Translations under genes and position numbers: made by a program
The notes under the pieces: generated by a model
Told to the model about the DNA's origin: nothing
The model's database searches: none
The model's input: only the letters and a program-made list of their open reading frames with translations
Assembly: GCA_903903705.1 (NCBI GenBank)
Contig: CAIUZU010000235.1
Span: 1-5,757, forward strand
Source of the DNA: an uncultured Helicobacteraceae bacterium
GTDB taxonomy: Bacteria > Campylobacterota > Campylobacteria > Campylobacterales > Sulfurimonadaceae
Direction of reading: 5' to 3'
DNA: 5,757 bases
Shown: positions 1-5,757 of the stretch, in pieces
Numbering within the stretch: position 1 is the first letter of the stretch
How the letters are laid out: the number at the start of each line of letters is the position of its first letter

Positions 1-2024
1 ATGAGTCGCTGCCGCTACTAGAGAGACTAAAATTTTTAGCTATTTACGGAACGAACTTAGATGAATTTTATATGATAAGGATAGCCGGACTTAAAAAACT
101 CTTTACAGCCGGTATTATCGTATCTAGTGCCGATAAACTAACGCCTCTGCAACAGCTTCGAGAGATAAGAAAATATCTTCATCAAGAGCAGCAGGTTGTT
201 GAACACTGCATGAACGGAATACTCAAAAAGCTAGAAGCTGAGGGTATCAGCATAAAATCTTACCATGAGGTAAATCAGCATCAAAAAAGTCATCTTAATA
301 AATATTTTAGAGAGAATATCTACCCCGTAATTATTCCTATTGCCGTTGATGCAACGCACCCTTTTCCACACTTAAACAATCTTAGTTTCGGGCTTATCGT
401 AAAACTAAGAGACAGTGACAATGCAGCCATAGAGAGATTTGGAATTATCCGCGTTCCAAGGGTTTTAGAGAGATTTATAGAGCTTGATCACGGTGTTTAC
501 ATGCCTATAGAGAGCCTTGTAGCCGAACATGTAGATGAACTTTTCCCGGGATATACCCTTATAAAATATGCATCTTTCAGGGTAACTAGAAATGCGGACA
601 TGGAGATTGAAGAGGAGGAAGCTGACGACTTTTTAGAGATACTTGAAGAGGGACTAAAACTTCGTAGAAAAGGTGCTATGGTTCGTCTTGAAGTAGGAAG
701 TGACGGAGATGATGAAATCATCAACTTTTTTAACCGCCACACAAATGTCTACAAAGACGATATTTTTACATTCCATACATTTTTAAATCTCTCAAGTCTT
801 TGGCAGATAGTCTCAAACAAGCAGTTTGCCCATCTTCTAACCGAGCCGTTTAAAACAAGAACTCTTCCGCCGCTAGAGAGCAGCGAAAATATTTTTGCCA
901 CGTTAGAGAAACAGGATGTTCTACTCTATCACCCATACGAGAGTTTCGAGCCGGTAGTACAACTTATCCAAAATGCTGCAAAAGATCCCGATGTCGTCTC
1001 TATAAAAATGACACTTTATCGTTCAGGAACTGATTCACCTATAGTTAAATCTCTTATGAATGCAAGCGAATCCGGCAAACAGGTAACTGTTATGGTTGAG
1101 CTAAAGGCAAGATATGATGAAGAAAATAACCTCATCTGGGCAAAAGCTCTTGAAAAAGCAGGTGCACATGTTATATATGGCATCAAAGGGTTTAAAGTCC
1201 ATGCAAAAGCAACGCTTATTACAAGAAAGAAAAATGGCAAACTCAAGCAGTATGCACACATAGGAACCGGAAACTACAATCCTGCAACCTCAAAGATTTA
1301 TACGGATATGAGCTATCTTACAAGCAAAGATGAGATAACAAGCGACATGACCCGCTTTTTTCACTTTTTAACAGGTTTTAGCAAAAAAGGCAAGCTAAAC
1401 GAACTCTACATGTCACCATCACAGGTAAAACCGAAAATTTTATCACTTATTCAAAATGAGGCTAGACGTGGAGAAAACGGGCGTATCATTGCAAAACTAA
1501 ACTCTCTTGTTGATGATGACGTAATCCGTGCTCTTTATAAAGCAAGTCAGGCAGGCGTTAAAATAGATCTTATTGTTCGCGGTATTTGCTGCCTAAAACC
1601 GGGGATTGAGGGAGTAAGCGAAAATATTAGAGTTATCTCCATACTTGGAAAATATCTTGAACATGCAAGAGCATTTTACTTTAAAAACGATGAGGCAAAA
1701 GTATATATCTCTAGTGCCGATTGGATGCCTAGAAATCTTACAAGACGCATAGAACTATTAACTGCAATCAAAGATGATAAGGCTAGAGAAAAAATCTTGC
1801 AGATACTGCAGCTTCAATGTGCCGACAACTCTCTTGCTCATGAACTTCAGAGTGACGGCTCATACATTAAAGTAAAAAGCGACGGAGTCAAAAATATCAA
1901 CAACCATAAGCATTTAGAAGACTATGTAAATAAAATAACAAAAGCTATTTCAAAAGAGAGTGCAAGTTCTGTTGAGCAGCTTACATCTCGCATATTTACC
2001 GAGGAGGAAAAAAATGATATATAG
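1..2024 (+). CDS. ppk: Polyphosphate kinase 1 (PPK1), 5' end cut by window edge
   Basis: PPK1 reversibly transfers the gamma-phosphate of ATP onto a growing inorganic polyphosphate chain through a phosphohistidine intermediate. The frame is open from position 3 and gives 673 visible residues. It begins ESLPLLERLKF and reaches the family's N-terminal NLDEF motif (Asn codon at 54), so the ATG at 72 is internal and not the start. By comparison with E. coli PPK about 25-30 residues are missing on the left. Visible family marks are TLYRSGTDS and ELKARYDEENN (the ATP-binding arginines), then KVHAK with the likely phosphorylated His at codon 1200-1202. These are followed by AHIGTGNYNP, LEHAR with the second active-site His at codon 1662-1664, and SSADWMPRN. 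From about position 860 the two PLD-like C domains follow the N and H domains. About 25 residues at the C-terminus look like a weakly conserved tail. The gene overlaps the next one by 11 bases. The family call is very secure. Confidence 0.97.
   Translation, partial: ESLPLLERLKFLAIYGTNLDEFYMIRIAGLKKLFTAGIIVSSADKLTPLQQLREIRKYLHQEQQVVEHCMNGILKKLEAEGISIKSYHEVNQHQKSHLNKYFRENIYPVIIPIAVDATHPFPHLNNLSFGLIVKLRDSDNAAIERFGIIRVPRVLERFIELDHGVYMPIESLVAEHVDELFPGYTLIKYASFRVTRNADMEIEEEEADDFLEILEEGLKLRRKGAMVRLEVGSDGDDEIINFFNRHTNVYKDDIFTFHTFLNLSSLWQIVSNKQFAHLLTEPFKTRTLPPLESSENIFATLEKQDVLLYHPYESFEPVVQLIQNAAKDPDVVSIKMTLYRSGTDSPIVKSLMNASESGKQVTVMVELKARYDEENNLIWAKALEKAGAHVIYGIKGFKVHAKATLITRKKNGKLKQYAHIGTGNYNPATSKIYTDMSYLTSKDEITSDMTRFFHFLTGFSKKGKLNELYMSPSQVKPKILSLIQNEARRGENGRIIAKLNSLVDDDVIRALYKASQAGVKIDLIVRGICCLKPGIEGVSENIRVISILGKYLEHARAFYFKNDEAKVYISSADWMPRNLTRRIELLTAIKDDKAREKILQILQLQCADNSLAHELQSDGSYIKVKSDGVKNINNHKHLEDYVNKITKAISKESASSVEQLTSRIFTEEEKNDI
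2001..2007 (+). promoter_or_regulatory. Strong Shine-Dalgarno for the carbonic anhydrase gene, inside ppk
   Basis: GAGGAGG lies six A residues before the ATG at 2014, a near-ideal match and spacing. It sits within the last codons of ppk, which encode Glu-Glu-Glu. It fixes the downstream start at 2014 rather than the in-frame ATG at 1960, which lies 54 bases upstream and deep inside ppk. Confidence 0.85.
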
Positions 2025-2541
2025 TTTCAAAAACATGAGTCCAAAAATCGGTAATGGAACATGGATAGCGGCATCTGCGGATGTTATCGGAGATGTTACA
2101 TGCGGAAAGGATTGTTCCATCTGGTTTGGAACAGTTGTCAGAGGCGATGTTCACTATATCAAAATAGGCGACAGAGTAAGCATTCAAGATCTAAGTATGG
2201 TACATGTGACGCATCATAAAAAAGATGACAGAAGCGACGGACACCCGACAATTATCGGCAACGATGTAACAATCGGACACCGTGTTATGCTTCATGGATG
2301 CACCATAGAAGATGCTTGTCTTATCGGTATGAGTGCTACCATACTTGACGGTGCGATTATTGGAAAAGAGTCTATCGTAGGTGCAGGTGCACTTGTAACA
2401 AAAAATAAAGTTTTCCCTCCACGCTCTCTTATCATGGGAAGCCCTGCAAAGGTCATCAGAGAACTTAGCGATGAAGAGGTTAAAGAACTTTATGCTTCTG
2501 CCTCAAGATATGTAGAGTTCAAATCTCACTATCAAGAGTAA
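2014..2541 (+). CDS. Gamma-class carbonic anhydrase family protein (YrdA/PaaY type)
   Basis: The 175-residue product is a left-handed beta-helix protein of the hexapeptide-repeat gamma carbonic anhydrase family, normally trimeric with zinc at the subunit interfaces. The expected metal ligands are all present: His64 in MVHVTH, and His89 and His94 in TIGHRVMLHG. The conserved Arg43/Asp45 (VVRGD) and Gln58/Asp59 (IQD) are there too. IG-x(4) hexapeptide turns run through residues 20-130, followed by the family's GSPAKVIRELSDEE and a C-terminal helix. Val46 follows Asp45 where the archaeal enzyme Cam has the proton-shuttle Glu62, and Cam's acidic loop is not evident. This is therefore the short YrdA/CamH-like form, for which CO2 hydration activity is not always demonstrated. 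No signal peptide is visible, so it is likely cytoplasmic. I chose the ATG at 2014 because of the strong ribosome site and because the family starts here. The 11-base overlap with ppk suggests coupled translation in one transcript. Confidence 0.93.
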   Translation: MIYSFKNMSPKIGNGTWIAASADVIGDVTCGKDCSIWFGTVVRGDVHYIKIGDRVSIQDLSMVHVTHHKKDDRSDGHPTIIGNDVTIGHRVMLHGCTIEDACLIGMSATILDGAIIGKESIVGAGALVTKNKVFPPRSLIMGSPAKVIRELSDEEVKELYASASRYVEFKSHYQE

Positions 2542-2550
2542 AAACAGCTG

Positions 2551-3162
2551 ATGCCTGAGTATTTTATATTTGCAGATATCATAGGCATCATCGCATTCTC
2601 TATAAGCGGTTTTTTGATTGCCATTAAAAATGATTTAGACATTTTGGGAATACTAATCGCATCAACCCTTACCGCCCTTGGAGGCGGTATAATACGAGAT
2701 GCTATTCTTAACTCTGCCCCTTTTGCTTTTACCTCGCTCTACCCGGCTTCAACACTCATTATTACTATATTTTTAGTTTATATTCTAAAAATTTATAAAA
2801 AAGATTCCATTGAGCAAAAATGGCTTTTTGTTATGAGTGATACTATCGGACTTGTCGCTTTTAGCATAACCGGTGCTCTTTTAGCGATAAATGCGGATTA
2901 TAATTTTTTCGGCGTAGTTATTCTTAGTTTTATTACCGCTGTAGGCGGCGGAGTCACAAGAGATATTATGATAAATCAAGTCCCGACTGTTTTAATCAGC
3001 GATTTTTATGGTTCTATTGCGGTTATCGTTGCTCTTATCTTAGGAGTGTTACAGTATTTTGGTGCTATAAACGAATTTAGCATAATAGTCACAGCGCTCT
3101 TTAGCATAACGCTAAGACTTGTGGCATATCAAAAAAAATGGCACTTGCCGAAGCTGAATTAA
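2551..3162 (+). CDS. TRIC/UPF0126 family inner-membrane protein (YadS/YicG-like)
   Basis: This 203-residue, very hydrophobic protein has an internal duplication of the UPF0126 domain (Pfam 'glycine transporter', related to TRIC cation channels). The first copy has IGIIAFSISG (11-20) and GGGIIRD (44-50). The second has IGLVAFSITG (99-108) and GGGVTRD (132-138), exactly 88 residues later. About seven membrane segments can be drawn (roughly 4-25, 29-48, 64-81, 91-113, 117-131, 149-168, 173-192), which fits the two three-helix repeats plus one helix of TRIC proteins. The short basic tail (KKWHLPKLN) would be cytoplasmic if it follows the positive-inside rule. Prokaryotic TRIC homologues can conduct K+, and the glycine-transport label comes from the Pfam name. 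The substrate here cannot be told. The start is the first ATG after an in-frame stop, nine bases behind the carbonic anhydrase gene. Its ribosome site is poor, so translation may depend on coupling. Confidence 0.9.
   Translation: MPEYFIFADIIGIIAFSISGFLIAIKNDLDILGILIASTLTALGGGIIRDAILNSAPFAFTSLYPASTLIITIFLVYILKIYKKDSIEQKWLFVMSDTIGLVAFSITGALLAINADYNFFGVVILSFITAVGGGVTRDIMINQVPTVLISDFYGSIAVIVALILGVLQYFGAINEFSIIVTALFSITLRLVAYQKKWHLPKLN
3131..3149 (-). terminator. Possible weak terminator for the FNT transcript, inside the TRIC gene
   Basis: Read on the minus strand just past the FNT stop there is GGCAAGTGCC, then A and a run of eight T. The stem is only three G/C pairs with a four-base loop, so as an intrinsic terminator it is marginal. 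It lies within the coding end of the opposing gene. The T run is the antisense of the AAAAAAAA encoding part of its QKK tail. Confidence 0.22.
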
Positions 3163-3971
3163 TCCAACTTTCTCTTCACGCCTGTTTTAACATGCGTAAC
3201 ATATAACGTCAAACCTGTAAATGCCAAACCGCCAACCAAATTTCCCAGTACTGTCGGTATCTCATTCCAAATTATATAATCCATTACGGTAAAATCTCCG
3301 CCCATAATCATTGAAAAAGGGAATAAAAACATATTTACTATCGAGTGTTCAAAACCCATATAAAAGAAGAGCATAATCGGCATCCACATCGCTATAGCCT
3401 TGCCGCTAACTGCAGTAGAAACCATGGCACCTACCACGCCCATAGAAACCATCCAATTACATAACATTCCGCGAATAAAAATCGTAAACCATCCTGCCAC
3501 TCCGTGCTCTTTGTAGCCCAAAGTCCTAGATTCACCGATAGTTGCGATTTTGTTTCCAATTGCCCCCGGATCAATGGAGTATCCATAGGTAAGGACAAAA
3601 GAGATCATAAACGCAACAATTAACGCTCCGGCAAAATTACCGATAAACACTAATCCCCAGTTTCTAAGAACTTGAGAGACAGTTACGCCCTTTCTTTTAT
3701 CCAATAAAGCAAGCGGTACTAAAACAAATACCCCTGTTAAGAGATCAAATTCCATAAGGTACAACATGATAAAACCTACCGGAAATAACATTGCACCGAT
3801 TAGCTGTGAACCGGTCTGCAATGCAACCATAATGGCAAATACGGCAGCAAGCCCTAAAATAGCACCCGCCATAAAAGCTCGAATAAGAGTATCTTTAGTA
3901 GACATATAAACTTTTGATTCTCCAGAATCAACCATTTTAGTAACAAACTCAGCAGGAGCTAAATAAGACAT
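3159..3971 (-). CDS. Formate/nitrite transporter (FNT) family channel
   Basis: The 270-residue product belongs to the FocA/NirC family of pentameric inner-membrane channels for small monovalent anions such as formate, nitrite, acetate or hydrosulfide. Supporting marks are the N-terminal LAPAEFV and the FDLLTG loop, with Thr79 matching FocA Thr91. RNWGLVFIGNFAGAL (103-117), LCNWMV with Asn172, and GFEHSIVNMF with His209, the central pore histidine, are also present. Near the C-terminus is IPTVLGNLVGG. Six membrane helices can be drawn at about 30-50, 57-84, 105-129, 160-187, 193-215 and 238-260. The length is normal. AAGG stands six bases before the ATG, which supports this start. The gene follows argJ on the same strand after 69 bases and may have its own promoter. 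The sequence alone does not tell formate from nitrite or another anion, so I give no gene symbol. Confidence 0.95.
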   Translation of the reverse strand: MSYLAPAEFVTKMVDSGESKVYMSTKDTLIRAFMAGAILGLAAVFAIMVALQTGSQLIGAMLFPVGFIMLYLMEFDLLTGVFVLVPLALLDKRKGVTVSQVLRNWGLVFIGNFAGALIVAFMISFVLTYGYSIDPGAIGNKIATIGESRTLGYKEHGVAGWFTIFIRGMLCNWMVSMGVVGAMVSTAVSGKAIAMWMPIMLFFYMGFEHSIVNMFLFPFSMIMGGDFTVMDYIIWNEIPTVLGNLVGGLAFTGLTLYVTHVKTGVKRKLD

Positions 3972-3995
3972 ATAGTACCTTTTTTATTATTTAAC

Positions 3996-4023
3996 ATTTT
4001 AACCCTATACCTAATAAAAAAAA
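3996..4023 (-). promoter_or_regulatory. Possible promoter of the FNT gene in the 69-base argJ-FNT gap
   Basis: On the minus strand the gap 4040-3972 holds a T8 run (4023-4016) and, 14 bases on, TAAAAT (4001-3996) about 24 bases before the ATG. Campylobacterota housekeeping promoters often have a -10 box with a T-rich stretch in place of a clear -35, so this fits. It is a pattern match in AT-rich DNA only. The same T run has no hairpin in front of it, so it does not look like an argJ terminator. Confidence 0.35.
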
Positions 4024-4040
4024 GATGAAAATTGGGAGTC

Positions 4041-5219
4041 TTACGTTCTGTAATCTGCATTTATTTTTACATACTCATGACCTAAATCACAACCGTATGC
4101 TTTAAAACTACCCTCGCCGATACCTAAATCACAGGCAATAGTAAATTTTTGGTGCTGCATGATAACGGCACACTTTTTCTCCATCTCAGCATCAAAGAGA
4201 ATCTCTCCTCTGTCATAAACGCAAAGGTTGTCAAATAAGATCTTTAGCTTCTCTTCATACGCTTCTACTCCGCTAGCACCTATTGTTGAAGCAATTCTTC
4301 CCCAATTTGGATCTTCTCCGAAAAGCGCAGTTTTTACTAAAAGCGAATCAGATAACGCTTTTGCGGCAATTTCAGCTTCTCTATCATCTTTTGCACCCGT
4401 TACTTTATAAGTTACTAACTTCGTAGCACCCTCGCCGTCTCTAACCATCTCTAGTGCCAAAAAGTGCATAACTTTAAAGAGTGCTTCTTTAAATGCCTCT
4501 TTTTCATAAGCCCCGCTTCTGCCGTTTGCCAAAACCAAAACCGTATCGTTTGTTGAAGTATCGCCGTCAACGCTAATAGCGTTAAAAGTAGTCTTTACAA
4601 CCTCACCCAATGTCTCTTGCATCTCTGGCTTTGTAACTTTTGCATCGGTTGTTATAAAGCAGAGCATCGTTGCCATGGCAGGATTTATCATACCCGCACC
4701 TTTTGCTATCGCTCCGATGTTAAAACTGCTTCCATCTTCAAGCATAACCTTAAAAGCTATCTCTTTAGGAAATGTATCAGTTGTCATTATGGCTTTTGAT
4801 GCACTGCTTGAGTCTCGTTTACTCAAATCAAAAAGTTTCATTCCGTCTATAATTTTAGCTTTTGGAAGACGAACGCCGATAACACCTGTTGAACTCATAA
4901 TAGGGTTTTTAACATTTGATTGGCAATGAGAAAGCACCTCTTTTATATCTTCAATTCCAGCTGCGCCAGTCATCGCATTTGCATTTTTGGAGTTTATAAC
5001 TATAAAGTTTGTTTTAACATCACCCATCTGACGAAAATGTCTAATAGGTGCTGCCGTCATCTTGTTTGTAGTAAAAACAGAAGCGACTTCACACTCATCT
5101 TCACTATAGATAAACGCCATATCTTTAGCATTCTCTTTTTTAAGACCGGCACTCACGCCATCAGCGAAAAATCCAGCACTTGCGCAAACTCCGCCACTTG
5201 AATATATTATATTATACAA
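4041..5219 (-). CDS. argJ: Arginine biosynthesis protein ArgJ (ornithine/glutamate N-acetyltransferase), TTG start
   Basis: ArgJ moves the acetyl group from N-acetylornithine to glutamate, closing the cyclic arginine pathway. Some members also use acetyl-CoA to acetylate glutamate, and the sequence does not settle which type this is. The 392 residues match the usual length. Family marks are GGVCASAGF (9-17), VINSKNANAMTG (74-85), SSTGVIG with the oxyanion-hole Thr111/Gly112, and KGAGMINPAMATML (173-186). Then come DGDTSTNDT (218-226), GEDPNWGRIA (301-310) and the C-terminal NADYRT. The precursor should self-cleave between Ala183 and Thr184, with Thr184 becoming the N-terminal nucleophile of the beta chain. 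The start is TTG: an in-frame TGA lies six bases upstream, AAGGAG stands seven bases before it, and no other usual start occurs before residue 22, past the conserved GGV motif. It overlaps the upstream K+ channel gene by eight bases. Confidence 0.97.
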   Translation of the reverse strand: MYNIIYSSGGVCASAGFFADGVSAGLKKENAKDMAFIYSEDECEVASVFTTNKMTAAPIRHFRQMGDVKTNFIVINSKNANAMTGAAGIEDIKEVLSHCQSNVKNPIMSSTGVIGVRLPKAKIIDGMKLFDLSKRDSSSASKAIMTTDTFPKEIAFKVMLEDGSSFNIGAIAKGAGMINPAMATMLCFITTDAKVTKPEMQETLGEVVKTTFNAISVDGDTSTNDTVLVLANGRSGAYEKEAFKEALFKVMHFLALEMVRDGEGATKLVTYKVTGAKDDREAEIAAKALSDSLLVKTALFGEDPNWGRIASTIGASGVEAYEEKLKILFDNLCVYDRGEILFDAEMEKKCAVIMQHQKFTIACDLGIGEGSFKAYGCDLGHEYVKINADYRT

Positions 5220-5757
5220 ATTTCAGCTCCTTAGGTTTATCTCTTCTTCTTAATAATTCTTTTGTCACACCGATACCTTTTTGCGTCCCTATAACAAGAA
5301 GTTTACACTCACTAGTTATCAAAACATCACCCTTTGGCATAGCTGAAAACTTACCGTCTTTTTTTGTAATACCGACAACGGATGTATTGGTTATCTCTCG
5401 TATGTGTGTCTCTCTAAGTTTTTTAAGAACTGCCCAGCTATATTTTGGCACTTCTATCTCTTCCATGTCAAGAGGATTATCGCTTTTATATAAAAACTCT
5501 TCAAGCAAATTTTCCATATCCGGACGAGCCGCCATCGCACTTACTCTTTGAGCAGTCAGTTTTGTAGGAGAGACGACGGTATCTGCTCCAAGTTTTTTTA
5601 GCTTCTCTACATCACTTGCACTCTCGGCAGAAGAGATCACATAATAAGGTCTTGGAAGAGAATGTTCTTTTTCAAAAAGTCTTACAGATGCTATAAGAGC
5701 GATATTGTCAGATATTGAGTCAGATAGGGTTATAAGCCCTTTTGCAGATGAGAGATG
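5212..5757 (-). CDS. Potassium channel/TrkA family protein, RCK (TrkA-N/TrkA-C) part; 5' end cut by window edge
   Basis: The frame is open to the right edge, giving 181 visible residues with no start. The GTG at 5640 is an internal valine. The visible part is the end of a Rossmann-type TrkA-N (RCK) domain: GLITLSDSISDNIALIASVRL (7-27), PYYVISSAES, then LGADTVVSPTKLTAQRVSAMA (57-77). A linker of about 30 residues rich in acidic residues leads to a TrkA-C domain (about 105-160) with TSVVGITKKDGKF and KLLVIGTQKGI. The tail is basic. Such domains bind nucleotides or ions and gate K+ flux, and in Helicobacter-type bacteria they are usually fused behind a two-helix ion-channel pore. Whether the missing N-terminus carries that pore, or this is a TrkA-type subunit, cannot be seen. 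The stop overlaps the argJ start by eight bases, pointing to a shared transcript and coupled translation. Confidence 0.88.
   Translation of the reverse strand, partial: HLSSAKGLITLSDSISDNIALIASVRLFEKEHSLPRPYYVISSAESASDVEKLKKLGADTVVSPTKLTAQRVSAMAARPDMENLLEEFLYKSDNPLDMEEIEVPKYSWAVLKKLRETHIREITNTSVVGITKKDGKFSAMPKGDVLITSECKLLVIGTQKGIGVTKELLRRRDKPKELKFV
5227..5232 (-). promoter_or_regulatory. Shine-Dalgarno AAGGAG that decides the TTG start of argJ
   Basis: On the minus strand AAGGAG is followed by seven bases and then TTG at 5219-5217. It lies in the last codons of the upstream channel gene (Lys-Glu). With an in-frame TGA between it and the TTG, it leaves TTG as the only reasonable initiation codon. 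Confidence 0.8.

Noticed and set aside
72..74. ATG at 72 as the start of ppk
   Set aside because: The same frame is open to the left edge and encodes the conserved ESLPLLERLKF...NLDEF segment of PPK1, so the ATG is an internal methionine.
497..1261. Antisense open frames opposite ppk (497-742 and 1016-1261, minus strand)
   Set aside because: They mirror the highly conserved ppk frame, have low-complexity Ser-rich or unrelated translations and no recognisable domains.
1960..2013. N-terminal extension of the carbonic anhydrase from an in-frame ATG at 1960
   Set aside because: It would lie 65 bases inside ppk, has no good ribosome site and adds residues unlike the family. The ATG at 2014 has a near-ideal site.
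2007..2017. Programmed frameshift at the A7 run (A AAA AAT) near the ppk end
   Set aside because: A -1 shift meets TGA immediately, and a +1 fusion with the carbonic anhydrase is not needed because that gene has its own strong ribosome site and start.
4228..5551. Plus-strand open frames opposite argJ and the channel gene
   Set aside because: All are antisense shadows of strongly supported genes, with no family resemblance in their translations.
5638..5640. GTG at 5640 as the start of the K+ channel gene
   Set aside because: The frame stays open to the right edge and encodes further TrkA-N domain sequence, so this is an internal valine and the gene is cut by the window.
1..5757. Mobile elements, CRISPR arrays, tRNA or rRNA genes, riboswitches
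   Set aside because: Genes cover nearly all of the window, the largest gap is 69 bases, and no spaced direct repeats, terminal inverted repeats or cloverleaf-like segments were seen.

Overview
The window looks like an ordinary stretch of chromosome from a Campylobacterota (epsilonproteobacterial) species. Sulfurimonas or a close relative is my best guess from the protein style, the AT-rich codon use, the very tight gene packing and the TTG start. This assignment is inference, because no marker gene is present. There are six protein-coding genes, no RNA genes, no mobile elements and no CRISPR array. The longest gap between genes is 69 bases.

Layout: positions 1-3162 hold three co-directional plus-strand genes. 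They are the 3' part of ppk (polyphosphate kinase 1, cut by the left edge), a gamma-class carbonic anhydrase of the YrdA/PaaY type whose start overlaps the ppk stop by 11 bases, and a small membrane protein of the TRIC/UPF0126 family. Positions 3159-5757 hold three minus-strand genes. In transcription order they are the C-terminal part of a TrkA/RCK-type potassium channel (cut by the right edge), argJ (arginine biosynthesis) and a formate/nitrite transporter (FNT) gene. The two groups converge, and their last genes share the palindrome TTAA, so the two stop codons overlap.

Function: PPK1 makes polyphosphate from ATP. The gamma carbonic anhydrase homologue may interconvert CO2 and bicarbonate. 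The TRIC-like protein, the RCK channel and the FNT channel all suggest movement of small ions or metabolites across the inner membrane. ArgJ recycles the acetyl group in the ornithine/arginine pathway. Several products touch ion and pH balance, but the sequence does not show that they form one pathway. I found no convincing undescribed system. The most useful observations are start-codon corrections (gamma-CA at 2014, argJ at a TTG), two genes that run off the window edges, the nested stop codons and the tight translational couplings.
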